This document shows positions 15,701-28,130 of a DNA stretch of 64,000 nucleotides, piece by piece. The stretch is from NCBI GenBank assembly GCA_021234155.1, contig JAJEKV010000015.1, forward strand, positions 12,400,304 to 12,464,303. Reading direction: 5' to 3'. The notes under the pieces are model-generated. The model worked only from the letters and a program-made list of their open reading frames with translations. It had not been told where the DNA came from and ran no database searches. Positions within the stretch are counted from its first letter, which is position 1. Each line of letters begins with the position of its first letter. Origin of the DNA: Isoetes taiwanensis (lineage: Eukaryota > Streptophyta > Lycopodiopsida > Isoetales > Isoetaceae). A program made the position numbers and the translations under genes.

Positions 15701-18700
15701 AAAGATAAACATACATTGGCAAGGTTTGAACCCATGACCAAATGCATATTTATTTTGGCATTACTAGGCCTATACCAACTCACCACACATCCGTTGGGCA
15801 AAAATTTTGCCTTACATGCACACTTTGTAGGCGTCATTTAATCCCGCCTTTAGGAAGTCGAGGTCCTAGGGGCAACTCTAGGGGCATGACTTTTTTATCC
15901 TCACCATCCTAATGCCACCATCCTAGTCCCATTGATTTTTAAGACTTTGTTTAAGGTCCATACTAATTTGGGCTTGTTTATCGATTAGCTAGTTTATCCC
16001 ACCGCCCCACTTGTAAAGTGGAGGACACGTGATAGGCTTTTAAGTTCTACCACGCCGGGATCATCATCGTTAACCCCAAGAACCAACTCCCAAAGATAAA
16101 CATACATTGGCAAGGTTTGAACCCATGACCAAATGCATATTTATTTTGGCATTACTAGGCCTATACCAACTCACCACACATCCGCTGGGCAAAAAACTTT
16201 TGCCTTACATGCACACTTTGTGGGCCCGGATTTAATCCCAACCTTTAGGAAGTCGAGGTCCTAGGGGCAACTCTAGGGGCATGACTTTTTTAGCCTCACC
16301 ATCCTAATGCCACCATCCTAGTCCCATTGATTTTTTAAGACTTTGTTTAAGGTCCATACTAGACTAATCTTGTACAGACTAGCTAGTTTATCCCACACCT
16401 GTAAATGGCAGGCAAAAACAAGGACACGTGATAGGCTTTTAAGTTCTACCACGTTGGGGATCATCATCATTATAACCCCAAAGAACCAACTCCCAAAGAT
16501 AAACATACATTGGCAAGGTTTGAACCCATGACCAAATGCATATTTATTTTGGCATTACTAGGCCTATACCAACTCACCACACATCCGTTGGGCAAAACTT
16601 TTGCCTTACATGCACACTTTGTAGGCAGGATTTAATCCCGCCTTAGGAAGTCGAGGTCCTAGGGGCAACTCTAGGGGCATGACTTTTTTATCCTCACCAT
16701 CCTAATGCCACCATCCTAGTCCCATTGATTTTTTAAGACTTTGTTTAAGGTCCATACTAGACTAATCTTGTACAGAATAGCTAGTTTATCCCACTGCCTT
16801 TAATAGCAGACCAAAGTGGAGGACACGTTTATAGGCTTTTTAAGTTCTACCACGCCTGGGGATCATCATCAAAGAACCAACTCCCAAAGATAAACATACA
16901 TTGGCAAGGTTTGAACCCATGACCAAATGCATATTTATTTTGGCATTACTAGGCCTATACCAACTCACCACACATCCGTTGGGCAAAACTTTTGCCTTAC
17001 ATGCACACTTTGTAGGCTTTAATCCCCGCCTTTAGAAGTCGAGAGGTCCTAGGGGCAACTCTAGGGGCATGACTTTTTATCCTCACCATCCTAATGCCAC
17101 CATCCTAGTCCCATTGATTTTTAAGACTTTGTTTAAGGTCCATACTAGACTAATCTTGTCATGCACTAGCTAGTTTTGATCCCAACTCCAGGAGCTAGTT
17201 TATCCCATCATCTTTTTGCAGCCTTAAAGTGGAGGACACGATAGGCTTTTAAGTTCTACCACGTCGGGGGGATCATTTTCGTTTTAACCCTCAAGAACCA
17301 ACTCCCAAAGATAAACATACATTGGCAAGGTTTGAACCCATGACCAAATGCATATTTATTTTGGCATTACTAGGCCTATACCAACTCACCACACATCCGA
17401 TTTGGCAAAACTTGGCACAACATGCACACTTTGTAAACAAAGGATTTAATCCCGCCTTTTGGAAGTCGAGGTCCTAGGGGCAACTCTAGGGGCATGACTT
17501 TTTAGCCTCACCATCCTAATGCCACCATCCTAGTCCCATTGATTTTTTAAGACTTTGTTTAAGGTCCATACTAGACTAATCTTGGACGCATAGCTAGTTT
17601 TATCCCAATTTTTGCTTTTGAAATGGCAGCCAAAGTGGAGGACACGTATAGGCTTTTAAGTTCTACCACGCTTGGGGATCATCATCAGATAACCCCAAGA
17701 ATCAACTCCCAAAGATAAACATACATTGGCAAGGTTTGAACCCATGACCAAATGCATATTTATTTTTGGCATTACTAGGCCTATACCAACTCACCACACA
17801 TCCGCTTGGGCAAAACTTTTGCCTTACATGCACACTTTGTAGGCGGTGGATTTAATCCCGCCTTTAGGAAGTCGAGGTCCTAGGGGCAACTCTAGGGGCA
17901 TGACTTTTTAGCCTCACCATCCTAATGCCACCATCCTAGTCCCATTGATTTTTAAGACTTTGTTTAAGGTCCATACTAGACTAATCTTGTAATATTAGCT
18001 AGTTTATCCCACTACCTTTGCGGCAAAAGATTTATTAAAAGTGGAGGACACGTATAGGCTTTTAAGTTCTACCACGCTGGGATCATCATCATGATAACCC
18101 CAAGAATCAACTCCCAAAGATAAACATACATTGGCAAGGTTTGAACCCATGACCAAATGCATATTTATTTTGGCATTACTAGGCCTATACCAACTCACCA
18201 CACATCCGTAAGGCAAAATTTTTGCCTTACATGCACACTTAGTTTTGTAGGCGTGATTTAATCCCGCCTTTAGGAAGTCGAGGTCCTAGGGGCAACTCTA
18301 GGGCATGACTTTTTTATCCTCACCATCCTAATGCCACCATCCTAGTCCCATTGATTTTTAAGACTTTGTTTAAGGTCCATACTAGACTAATCTTGTAATG
18401 AATAGCTAGTTTATCCCACACCTCTTTCATGCAGACCAAAGTGGAGGACACGATAGGCTTTTAAGTTCTACCACGCATCATCATCAGATAACCCCAAGAA
18501 CCAACTCCCAAAGATAAACATACATTGGCAAGGTTTGAACCCATGACCAAATGCATATTTTATTTTGGCATTACTAGGCCTATACCAACTCACCACACAT
18601 CCGTTGGGCAAAACTTTTGCCTTTACATGCACACTTTGTAGGCGGGATTTAATCCCCAATCTTTAGGAAGTCGAGGTCCTAGGGGCAACTCTAGGGGCAT

Positions 18701-21700
18701 GACTTTTTTATCCTCACCATCCTAATGCCACCATCCTAGTCCCATTGATTTTTTAAGACTTTGTTTAAGGTCCATACTAGACTAATCTTGTAAAGTTAGC
18801 TAGTTTATCCCATCACTAAAAGCAGACCCAAAGTGGAGGACACGTGATAGGCTTTTAAGTTCTACCACGCTTGGATCATCATCGTATAACCCCCAAGAAC
18901 CAACTCCCAAAGATAAACATACATTGGCAAGGTTTGAACCCATGACCAAATGCATATTTATTTTGGCATTACTAGGCCTATACCAACTCACCACACATCC
19001 GTTAAAAACTTTTGCCTTACATGCACACTTTGTAGGGTGGATTTAATCCCCGCCTTTAGGAAGTCGAGGTCCTAGGGGCAACTCTAGGGGCATGACTTTT
19101 TATCCTCACCATATCCTAATGCCACCATCCTAGTCCCATTGATTTTTTAAGACTTTGTTTAAGGTCCATACTAGACTAATCTTGTAAAGAATAGCTAGTT
19201 TATCCCACTGCCTTGCGGCAGCCAAAGTGGAGGACACGTATAGGCTTTTAAGTTCTACCACGTCGGGGATCATCATCGTATAACCCCAGTAACCAACTCC
19301 CAAAGATAAACATACATTGGCAAGGTTTGAACCCATGACCAAATGCATATTTATTTTGGCATTACTAGGCCTATACCAACTCACCACACATCCGTTGGGC
19401 AAAATTTTTGCCTTACATGCACACTTTGTAGGCGTGGATTTAATCCCATTTTTAGGAAGTCGAGGTCCTAGGGGCAACTCTAGGGGCATGACTTTTTTAG
19501 CCTCACCATCCTAATGCCACCATCCTAGTCCCATTGATTTTTTAAGACTTTGTTTAAGGTCCATACTAGACTAATCTTGTAAAGACTAGCTAGTTTATCC
19601 CACCGCCTTTAAGGCAGCCCAAAGTGGAGGACACGATATAGGCTTTTAAGTTCTACCACGCCGGGATCATCATCATTATAACCCCAACCAACTCCCAAAG
19701 ATAAACATACATTGGCAAGGTTTGAACCCATGACCAAATGCATATTTATTTTGGCATTACTAGGCCTATACCAACTCACCACACATCCGTTGGGCAAAAT
19801 TTTTGCCTTACATGCACACTTTGTAGGCAGGATTTAATCCCGCCTTAGGAAGTCGAGGTCCTAGGGGCAACTCTAGGGGCATGACTTTTTTATCCTCACC
19901 ATCCTAATGCCACCATCCTAGTCCCATTGATTTTTTAAGACTTTGTTTAAGGTCCATACTAGACTAATCTTGTACAGAATAGCTAGTTTATCCCATTGGC
20001 CTTTAAGCAAGCCAAAGTGGAGGACACGACACGATAGGCTTTTAAGTTCTACCAAAGTGGAGGGACCGCTTTTGAAGGATCATCATCATCATCATAACCC
20101 CAAGAACCAACTCCCAAAGATAAACATACATTGGCAAGGTTTGAAACCCATGACCAAATGCATATTTATTTTGGCATTACTAGGCCTATACCAACTCACC
20201 ACACATCCGTTGGGCAAAACTTTTGCCTTACATGCACACTTTGTAGGCAGGATTTAATCCCGCCTTAGGAAGTCGAGGTCCTAGGGGCAACTCTAGGGGC
20301 ATGACTTTTTTAGCCTCACCATCCTAATGCCACCATCCTAGTCCCATTGATTTTTTAAGACTTTGTTTAAGGTCCATACTAGACTAATCTTGTAAAGACT
20401 AGCTAGTTTATCCCACACCACTTTGGCAGCCAAAGTGGAGGACACACGTATAGGCTTTTAAGTTCTACCACGCTTGGGGATCATCATCATAACCCTCAAA
20501 AATTAACTCCCAAAGATAAACATACATTGGCAAGGTTTGAACCCATGACCAAATGCATATTTATTTTGGCATTACTAGGCCTATACCAACTCACCACACA
20601 TCCGTTGGGCAAAACTTTTTGCCTTACATGCACACTTTGTAGGCATTTAATCCCACCTTTAGGAAGTTTCTTAGGTCCTAGGGGCAACTCTAGGGCATGA
20701 CTTTTTATCCTCACCATCCTAATGCCACCATCCTAGTCCCATTGATTTTTAAGACTTTGTTTAAGGTCCATACTAGACTAATCTTGTAAAGTAATAGCTA
20801 GTTTATCCCATCAAAACTTTGCCCAGCCAAAAGTGGAGGACACGATAGGCTTTTAAGTTCTACCACGCCGGGGATCATCATCGTTGTAACCCCAAGAATC
20901 CAACTCCCAAAGATAAACATACATTGGCAAGGTTTGAACCCATGACCAAATGCATATTTATTTTGGCATTACTAGGCCTATACCAACTCACCACACATCC
21001 GTTGGGCAAAAATTTTGCCTTACATGCACACTTTGTAGGCGGATTTAATCCCAAATTTAGGAAGTCGAGGTCCTAGGGGCAACTCTAGGGGCATGACTTT
21101 TTATCCTCACCATCCTAATGCCACCATCCTAGTCCCATTGATTTTTAAGACTTTGTTTAAGGTCCATACTAGACTAATCTTGTACGTAATAGCTAGTTTA
21201 TCCCATCGCCTTTTATCCCAGGCAAGCCAAAAGTGGAGGACACGTGATAGGCTTTTAAGTTCTACCACGTTGGGGATCATCATCGTATAACCCCAGTAAC
21301 CAACTCCCAAAGATAAACATACATTGGCAAGGTTTGAACCCATGACCAAATGCATATTTATTTTGGCATTACTAGGCCTATACCAACTCACCACACATCC
21401 GTTGGGCAAAATTTTTGCCTTACATGCACACTTTGTAGGCGTGGATTTAATCCCGCCTTTAGGAAGTCGAGGTCCTAGGGGGCAACTCTAGGGGCATGAC
21501 TTTTTTATCCTCACCATCCTAATGCCACCATCCTAGTCCCATTGATTTTTTAAGACTTTGTTTAAGGTCCATACTAGACTAATCTTGTACAGAATAGCTA
21601 GTTTATCCCACTGCCTTGCGGCAGCCAAAGTGGAGGACACGTATAGGCTTTTAAGTTCTACCACGCACGTTAGGGGATCATCATCATTATAACCCCAAGA

Positions 21701-24700
21701 ACCAACTCCCAAAGATAAACATACATTGGCAAGGTTTGAACCCATGACCAAATGCATATTTATTTTGGCATTACTAGGCCTATACCAACTCACCACACAT
21801 CCGTTGGGCAAAATTTTTGCCTTACATGCACACTTTGTAGGCAGGATTTAATCCCGCCTTAGGAAGTCGAGGTCCTAGGGGCAACTCTAGGGGCATGACT
21901 TTTTTATCCTCACCATCCTAATGCCACCATCCTAGTCCCATTGATTTTTTAAGACTTTGTTTAAGGTCCATACTAGACTAATCTTTTATCCCCACTGCCT
22001 TGGCAAAGACTAGCTAGTTTATCCCATCGCCTTCTAAATAGCCAAAGTGGAGGACACGATAGGCTTTTAAGTTCTACCACGCCGGGATCATCATCGATAA
22101 CCCCAAGAACCAACTCCCAAAGATAAACATACATTGGCAAGGTTTGAACCCATGACCAAATGCATATTTATTTTGGCATTACTAGGCCTATACCAACTCA
22201 CCACACATCCGTTGGGCAAAATTTTTGCCTTACATGCACACTTTGTAGGCGTGATTTAATCCCCACCTTAGGAAGTCGAGGTCCTAGGGGCAACTCTAGG
22301 GGCATGACTTTTTAGCCTCACCATCCTAATGCCACCATCCTAGTCCCATTGATTTTTAAGACTTTGTTTAAGGTCCATACTAGACTAATCTTGTGCATTA
22401 GCTAGTTTATCCCACTGCCCTTCTGGCAGCCAAAGTGGGAGGACACGATAGGCTTTTAAGTTCTACCACGTCGGGGATCATCATCGTATAACCCCAGTAA
22501 CCAACTCCCAAAGATAAACATACATTGGCAAGGTTTGAACCCATGACCAAATGCATATTTATTTTGGCATTACTAGGCCTATACCAACTCACCACACATC
22601 CGTTGGGCAAAACTTTTGCCTTACATGCACACTTTGTAGGCAGGATTTAATCCCGCCTTAGGAAGTCGAGGTCCTAGGGGCAACTCTAGGGGCATGACTT
22701 TTTTAGCCTCACCATCCTAATGCCACCATCCTAGTCCCATTGATTTTTTAAGACTTTGTTTAAGGTCCATACTAGACTAATCTTGTAAAGACTAGCTAGT
22801 TTATCCCACCGCCTTGCGGCAGCCAAAGTGGAGGACACGTATAGGCTTTTAAGTTCTACCACGTCGGGGATCATCATCGTATAACCCCAGTAACCAACTC
22901 CCAAAGATAAACATACATTGGCAAGGTTTGAACCCATGACCAAATGCATATTTATTTTGGCATTACTAGGCCTATACCAACTCACCACACATCCGTTGGG
23001 CAAAATTTTTGCCTTACATGCACACTTTGTAGGCAGGATTTAATCCCGCCTTAGGAAGTCGAGGTCCTAGGGGCAACTCTAGGGGCATGACTTTTTTATC
23101 CTCACCATCCTAATGCCACCATCCTAGTCCCATTGATTTTTTAAGACTTTGTTTAAGGTCCATACTAGACTAATCTTGTACAGAATAGCTAGTTTATCCC
23201 ACTGCCTTGCGGCAGCCAAAGTGGAGGACACGTATAGGCTTTTAAGTTCTACCACGTCGGGGATCATCATCATTATAACCCCAAGAAACCAACTCCCAAA
23301 GATAAACATACATTGGCAAGGTTTGAACCCATGACCAAATGCATATTTATTTTGGCATTACTAGGCCTATACCAACTCACCACACATCCGTTGGGCAAAA
23401 ATTTTGCCTTACATGCACACTTTGTAGGCAGGATTTAATCCCGCCTTAGGAAGTCGAGGTCCTAGGGGCATGACTTTTTTATCCTCACCATCCTAATGCC
23501 ACCATCCTAGTCCCATTGATTTTTTAAGACTTTGTTTAAGGTCCATACTAGACTAATCTTGTACAGAATAGCTAGTTTATCCCATCCTTTCCTGGCGCTA
23601 GCCAAAGTGGAGGACACGTATAGGCTTTTAAGTTCTACCACGTCGGGGATCATCATCGTATAACCCCAGTAACCAACTCCCAAAGATAAACATACATTGG
23701 CAAGGTTTGAACCCATGACCAAATGCATATTTATTTTGGCATTACTAGGCCTATACCAACTCACCACACATCCGTTGGGCAAAACTTTTGCCTTACATGC
23801 ACACTTTGTAGGCAGGATTTAATCCCGCCTTAGGAAGTCGAGGTCCTAGGGGCAACTCTAGGGGCATGACTTTTTTAGCCTCACCATCCTAATGCCACCA
23901 TCCTAGTCCCATTGATTTTTTAAGACTTTGTTTAAGGTCCATACTAGACTAATCTTGTAAAGACTAGCTAGTTTATCCCACCCATGGCTTTTAAGCCCAA
24001 AAAGTGGAGGACACGTATAGGCTTTTAAGTTCTACCATGCGTTGGGGATCATCACCATCCTAATGCCACCATCCTAGTCCCATCCATTATAACCATCAAG
24101 AACCAACTCCCAAAGATAAACATACATTGGCAAGGTTTGAACCCATGACCAAATGCATATTTATTTTGGCATTACTAGGCCTATACCAACTCACCACACA
24201 TCCGCTTGGGCAAAACTTTTGCCTTACATGCACACTTTGTAGGCGATTTAATCCCCGCCTTAGGAAGTCGAGGGTCCTAGGGGCAACTCTAGGGGCATGA
24301 CTTTTTTAGCCTCACCATCCTAATGCCACCATCCTAGTCCCATTGATTTTTTAAGACTTTGTTTAAGGTCCATACTAGACTAATCTTGTAAAGACTAGCT
24401 AGTTTATCCCACCGCCTTGCGGCAGCCAAAGTGGAGGACACGTATAGGCTTTTAAGTTCTACCACGTCGGGGATCATTCGTATAACCCCAGTAACCAACT
24501 CCCAAAGATAAACATACATTGGCAAGGTTTGAACCCATGACCAAATGCATATTTATTTTGGCATTACTAGGCCTATACCAACTCACCACACATCCGTTGG
24601 GCAAAATTTTTGCCTTACATGCATTGACTTTGTGGCGGTTTAATCCCGCCTTAGGAAGTCGAGGTCCTAGGGGCAACTCTAGGGGCATGACTTTTTTATC

Positions 24701-25341
24701 CTCACCATCCTAATGCCACCATCCTAGTCCCATTGATTTTTTAAGACTTTGTTTAAGGTCCATACTAGACTAATCTTGTAAAGACTAGCTAGTTTATCCC
24801 ACAGCCTTGCGGCAGCCAAAGTGGAGGACACGTATAGGCTTTTAAGTTCTACCACGTCGGGGATCATCATCGTATAACCCCAATAACCAACTCCCAAAGA
24901 TAAACATACATTGGCAAGGTTTGAACCCATGACCAAATGCATATTTATTTTGGCATTATTAGGCCTATACCAACTCACCACACATCCGTTGGACAAAAAC
25001 TTTTGCCTTTACATGCACACTTTGTAGGCAGGATTTAATCCCGCCTTAGGAAGTCGAGGTCCTAGGGGCAACTCTAGGGGCATGACTTTTTTATCCTCAC
25101 CATCCTAATGCCACCATCCTAGTCCCATTGATTTTTTAAGACTTTGTTTAAGGTCCATACTAGACTAGACTGGTGAGACTAGCTAGTTTATCCCAATGCC
25201 CCTAGAGTTGCCCCCCAAAGTGGAGGACACGATAGGCTTTTAAGTTCTACCACGCCGGGGATCATCAATAACCCCAAGAACCAACTCCCAAAGATAAACA
25301 TACATTGGCAAGGTTTGAACCCATGACCAAATGCATATTTA
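9701..25341 (+). repeat. Satellite array, homogeneous part (~392-bp monomer)
   Basis: About 40 head-to-tail monomers in the same orientation as the ragged part. Period is about 390-400 bp, judged by successive copies of the 'catacattggcaaggtttg' block (for example near 11706, 12096, 12486, 12877, 13269). Adjacent units are near-identical outside four short variable zones. On the minus strand each unit contains TGGTGAGTTGG followed about 53 nt later by GGTTCAAACC, close to Pol III box A and box B. Minus-strand open frames of 60-119 codons recur because the DNA recurs. They are often broken and are not annotated as genes. Confidence 0.95.
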
Positions 25342-26056
25342 CCTTAAAACAAAGGAATAAAAAAACAATGGGACTATGGTAGGTGGCACTAGGATGGTGA
25401 GGCTAAAAAGCCATGCCCCTAGAGTTGCCCCTAGGACCTAGACTTCCTAAGGCGGGATTAAATCCTGCCTACAAAGTGTGCATGTAAGGCAAAAATTTTG
25501 CCCAACGGATGTGTGGTGAGTTGGTATATGCCTAATAATGTCAAAATAAATGTAAATTTGGTCATGGGTTCAAACCTTGCCAATGTATGTTTATCTTTGG
25601 GATTGGTTATTGGGGGTATACGATGATGATCCCCGACGTGGTAGAACTTAAAAAGCCTATACGTGTCCTCCACTTTGGTTGCCGCAAGGCGGTGGGATAA
25701 ACTAGCTAGTCTGTACAAGATTAGTCTAGTATGGACCTTAAACAAAGGAATAAAAAAACAATGGGACTATGGTAGGTGGCACTAGGATGGTGAGGCTAAA
25801 AAGCCATGCCCCTAGAGTTGCCCCTAGGACCTAGACTTCCTAAGGCGGGATTAAATCCTGCCTACAAAGTGTGCATGTAAGGCAAAAGTTTTGCCCAACG
25901 GATGTATGGTAAGTTGGTATATGCCTAATAATGCCAAAATAAATGTGCATTTGGTCATGGGTTCAAACCTTGCCAATGTATGTTTATCTTTGGGGGTTGG
26001 TTATTGGGGGTATACGATGATGATCCCCGACGTGGTAGAACTTAAAAAGCCTATAC
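25342..26056 (-). repeat. Two inverted satellite units at the array end
   Basis: At 25341/25342 the array orientation flips. The plus-oriented unit stops after 'atgcatattta' and the sequence continues as the reverse complement of the monomer, starting 'ccttaaaacaaagg'. One full unit (to about 25733) and one partial unit follow. They share private changes against the main array, such as 'ggaataaaaaaacaatggg' in place of the usual 'ttaaaaaatcaatggg'. The two are therefore closer to each other than to the head-to-tail units. Homology ends at 'aagcctatac', after which unrelated sequence begins. Confidence 0.9.
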
Positions 26057-27513
26057 TTGGTCGGGGGTTCACTAAAATATAAACTTTTTTAGTGGTGAGT
26101 TTATATAAATGAGTTTAGATGAGTAAAAGTGTATTACACAATCTTGTAGGACCCTGGTTCTAAACCATTGACGTTTGACCTGGGATTTAACGGGTCTAGT
26201 AGATAATCCTAAACGGTCCACCCCGATATAGGGTATGGTTGCCTCCCATCGTGCATAGACCCGCTACCGCTCACTCCCCCTTCCTTTAACATGTATTACA
26301 GGTCGTTAAGATAAAATCAATTTCTAAGATTTGATGTCACTATAACTGGACCCAAATACTACTATTTATGGGTGCAACTGCGCGATAAGTGGATCCTCAC
26401 TAAAAGTGTCATAATTTCTCTTTCCTATCCCTGTTTAGAACATGGACAGATGCATGTGAAAGCTATTTAAAAGGGCTTTTTGAGGATGTAGATATCTGCC
26501 ACGTTTGTCGTTTGCCTCTTAAATCTCCTTGAAAAGCTTTAAACAAGAGGATGGAGACCCCCTGTGCGGTAACAGGAGACCCCTCTCACGGAGGGAGCCA
26601 TCAGACCCCCTCCTCTTCTGCATGCTCTAGTTTTTTGTAGGTATGTCAGAATGAGATGATTGTTTATTCATATGAAACGCAAACAGGTCAGTATCTGTAA
26701 CCTTCGTTACGTGAAGATTACCTAAGGTTTCAGTTCTTTTATTTTTTAGGTAACTTTCAGTGTAATTTTTTAGGGGAGCTGTGGCGGCGCCAGCAGTACT
26801 CTGTTACAAAAGGTTTTTCCTTCCACAACCAAATGTTTCTAGACACAACAGAGTTTTTTCTTACATTACAGAGTTCTTTCTTAAGCTGCTGCTGCTTCGC
26901 CGTCGGGGGGATCTAACGCTGTTGTTGCTTGGCCGAAAGGGACATCAAAGGCTATGCATAGGTTCTTAATTTTCTCTGATTCTTGCTTGCAATATGAATT
27001 TCCTTCCAAAACTTGTTTCGAAATCATGTTTCAGAAATACGATATTTGCTCCTATCTTCTGTTGCTTCTATCTATTCTGGCCGGAGGATGCCCATTCCAG
27101 CAAGTTCTCACCAATTAATCATAAAATGGCTCAAACTCGAGCTTGAAGACGAATATGATGGAATCCGCTGCTATAGCTGCAAGAAAAATTCTAGAAAAGC
27201 CAAGATTGCTGGATCAGGTAATCTTCAGGTGGACGAAAATTCAATTGGAAACTTTCTCGGCGGAAAGTTTCGTGAAGAAACTTATCATGGCGCGGGCGCC
27301 GCCACGGCCGACGCTTCGCCGCCTCCCGCCAAAGACAAGTTTCTTCCCGAAACTTCCCCATCTTGAATCGAAAGTTTCCCCTTCCAAAATTCATATTTTT
27401 AACCAATTTTGACTTCGACCGTGTCTTCGTTTTTACATTTTCCTCTTAACTGCCACCATACCAGAGGCACCAAGGAAGAGCTTTGCCGATTAATTCACAC
27501 ATTTTCTAAACCG
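26057..27513. other. Non-coding flank between satellite and pseudogene
   Basis: No convincing gene. It holds a dispersed repeat copy at 26156-26240 (also at 29403-29465), with the W-box-like core GTTTGACC, and a GC-rich patch near 27285-27335. That patch is bracketed by an inverted repeat (gaaagtttcgtgaagaaact near 27263-27284 and its near-complement near 27337-27358). Open frames of up to 117 codons at 27013-27412 overlap in several frames and read through the inverted repeat, so I do not call them genes. Confidence 0.5.
26156..26240 (+). repeat. Dispersed repeat copy A (W-box-like motif)
   Basis: The segment 'ccattgacgtttgacctggg' followed by 'agataatcctaaacggtcca' recurs at 29403-29465 with few changes. 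A shorter related block lies at about 27505-27530, just ahead of the truncated gene copy. All copies sit within 4 kb upstream of the intact gene at 30444. They may be remnants of one duplicated promoter region or of a small repeat family. Confidence 0.6.
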
Positions 27514-27736
27514 TTGACATTTGACTTGGCTTTTTATAGATATCCTAATCGGTAGTGACTTAAGGGTCGCGAGGTACAGGACCGATTTATATATCGCCGG
27601 TGGCCACATGACACAGTCGACCTGTACCTCCATTTAAATTCTTGAGCTTCTTCTTCCCATTCCGGCGATGTCTATGGAGCGGATATGGAACCATCTACAC
27701 AAGCACAAGCGTCACGCAGAATCGGCAAGGGCTTAG
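27514..27736 (+). pseudogene. Truncated duplicate of promoter and first codons of the 30444 gene
   Basis: From 'gacatttgacttggct' through 'gtcacgcaga' this stretch parallels the promoter, 5' leader and first ~17 codons of the intact zeta-toxin-domain gene at 30444. Shared landmarks are 'cgatttatatatcgccggtg' (gene: cgatttagatatcgccagtg), 'ggtggccacatgaca', 'ccatttaaattc', 'gagcttcttcttcccattcc' and an ATG at 27668 starting M-S-M-E-R-I-W. Homology stops abruptly after the codons for KRHA, and the frame runs into TAG at 27734-27736. The copy lacks two pieces present at the intact locus: roughly 90 bp upstream and a 37-bp leader insertion. It cannot make the protein but keeps a promoter-like sequence and could be transcribed. 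Confidence 0.85.
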
Positions 27737-28099
27737 ACAGAATCGGCAGGATCGAAGGGTTCTATATCTACTTTAGATATCATTGGATGAGTTTCGAGGA
27801 CCTAGTCCCATATGTTGGGGCAAGTAGAGAAAACAATCTAAATAGGTGAGTGAGTATGCATGGTTTCTCTACCATTGCAGTGATGTGAAAATGGGATTTC
27901 CCAAAGTTCCCGCATCTATGATGCGTAGGAATCTATAGTATTCGTTCCAATTCTTTCTATCTATCCGCGTGGGGACTTATTGTACCTTTTATCACTATTA
28001 ATCTAAAAGTACTCTTACCCTCCAAAAAAGGGGAAAAAAAAGAAGAAGAAAATAAAGTGTGTCTATCACTTCGTGGTTGCTTATAATAGGATCCTACTT

Positions 28100-28130
28100 A
28101 TGCCCGGCAATGTCGGGCATCCACTGCTAG
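28100..28130 (+). mobile_element. Helitron-type 3' end
   Basis: A 9-bp hairpin with one G-T pair (ATGCCCGGC aat GTCGGGCAT, 28100-28120) is followed by CCACTG and then CTAG at 28127-28130, with T as the next base. A hairpin shortly before a terminal CTRR, inserted ahead of a T, is the standard Helitron 3' signature. The element would lie to the left. I did not find its 5' TC end or any Rep/helicase coding sequence, so this is a non-autonomous or fragmentary copy. Confidence 0.55.

Noticed and set aside
9592-25745. Recurring minus-strand satellite ORF beginning MPNGCVVSWYRPSNAKINMH, up to 119 codons
   Set aside because: It repeats because the DNA repeats. Many units break the frame, ends differ between units, and conservation follows the nucleotide block with the tRNA-like boxes rather than codon positions.
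27013-27412. A gene in the overlapping frames with a GC-rich Ala/Pro stretch
   Set aside because: Frames on both strands overlap, and the sequence is explained by an inverted repeat around a GC-rich loop. No motif.
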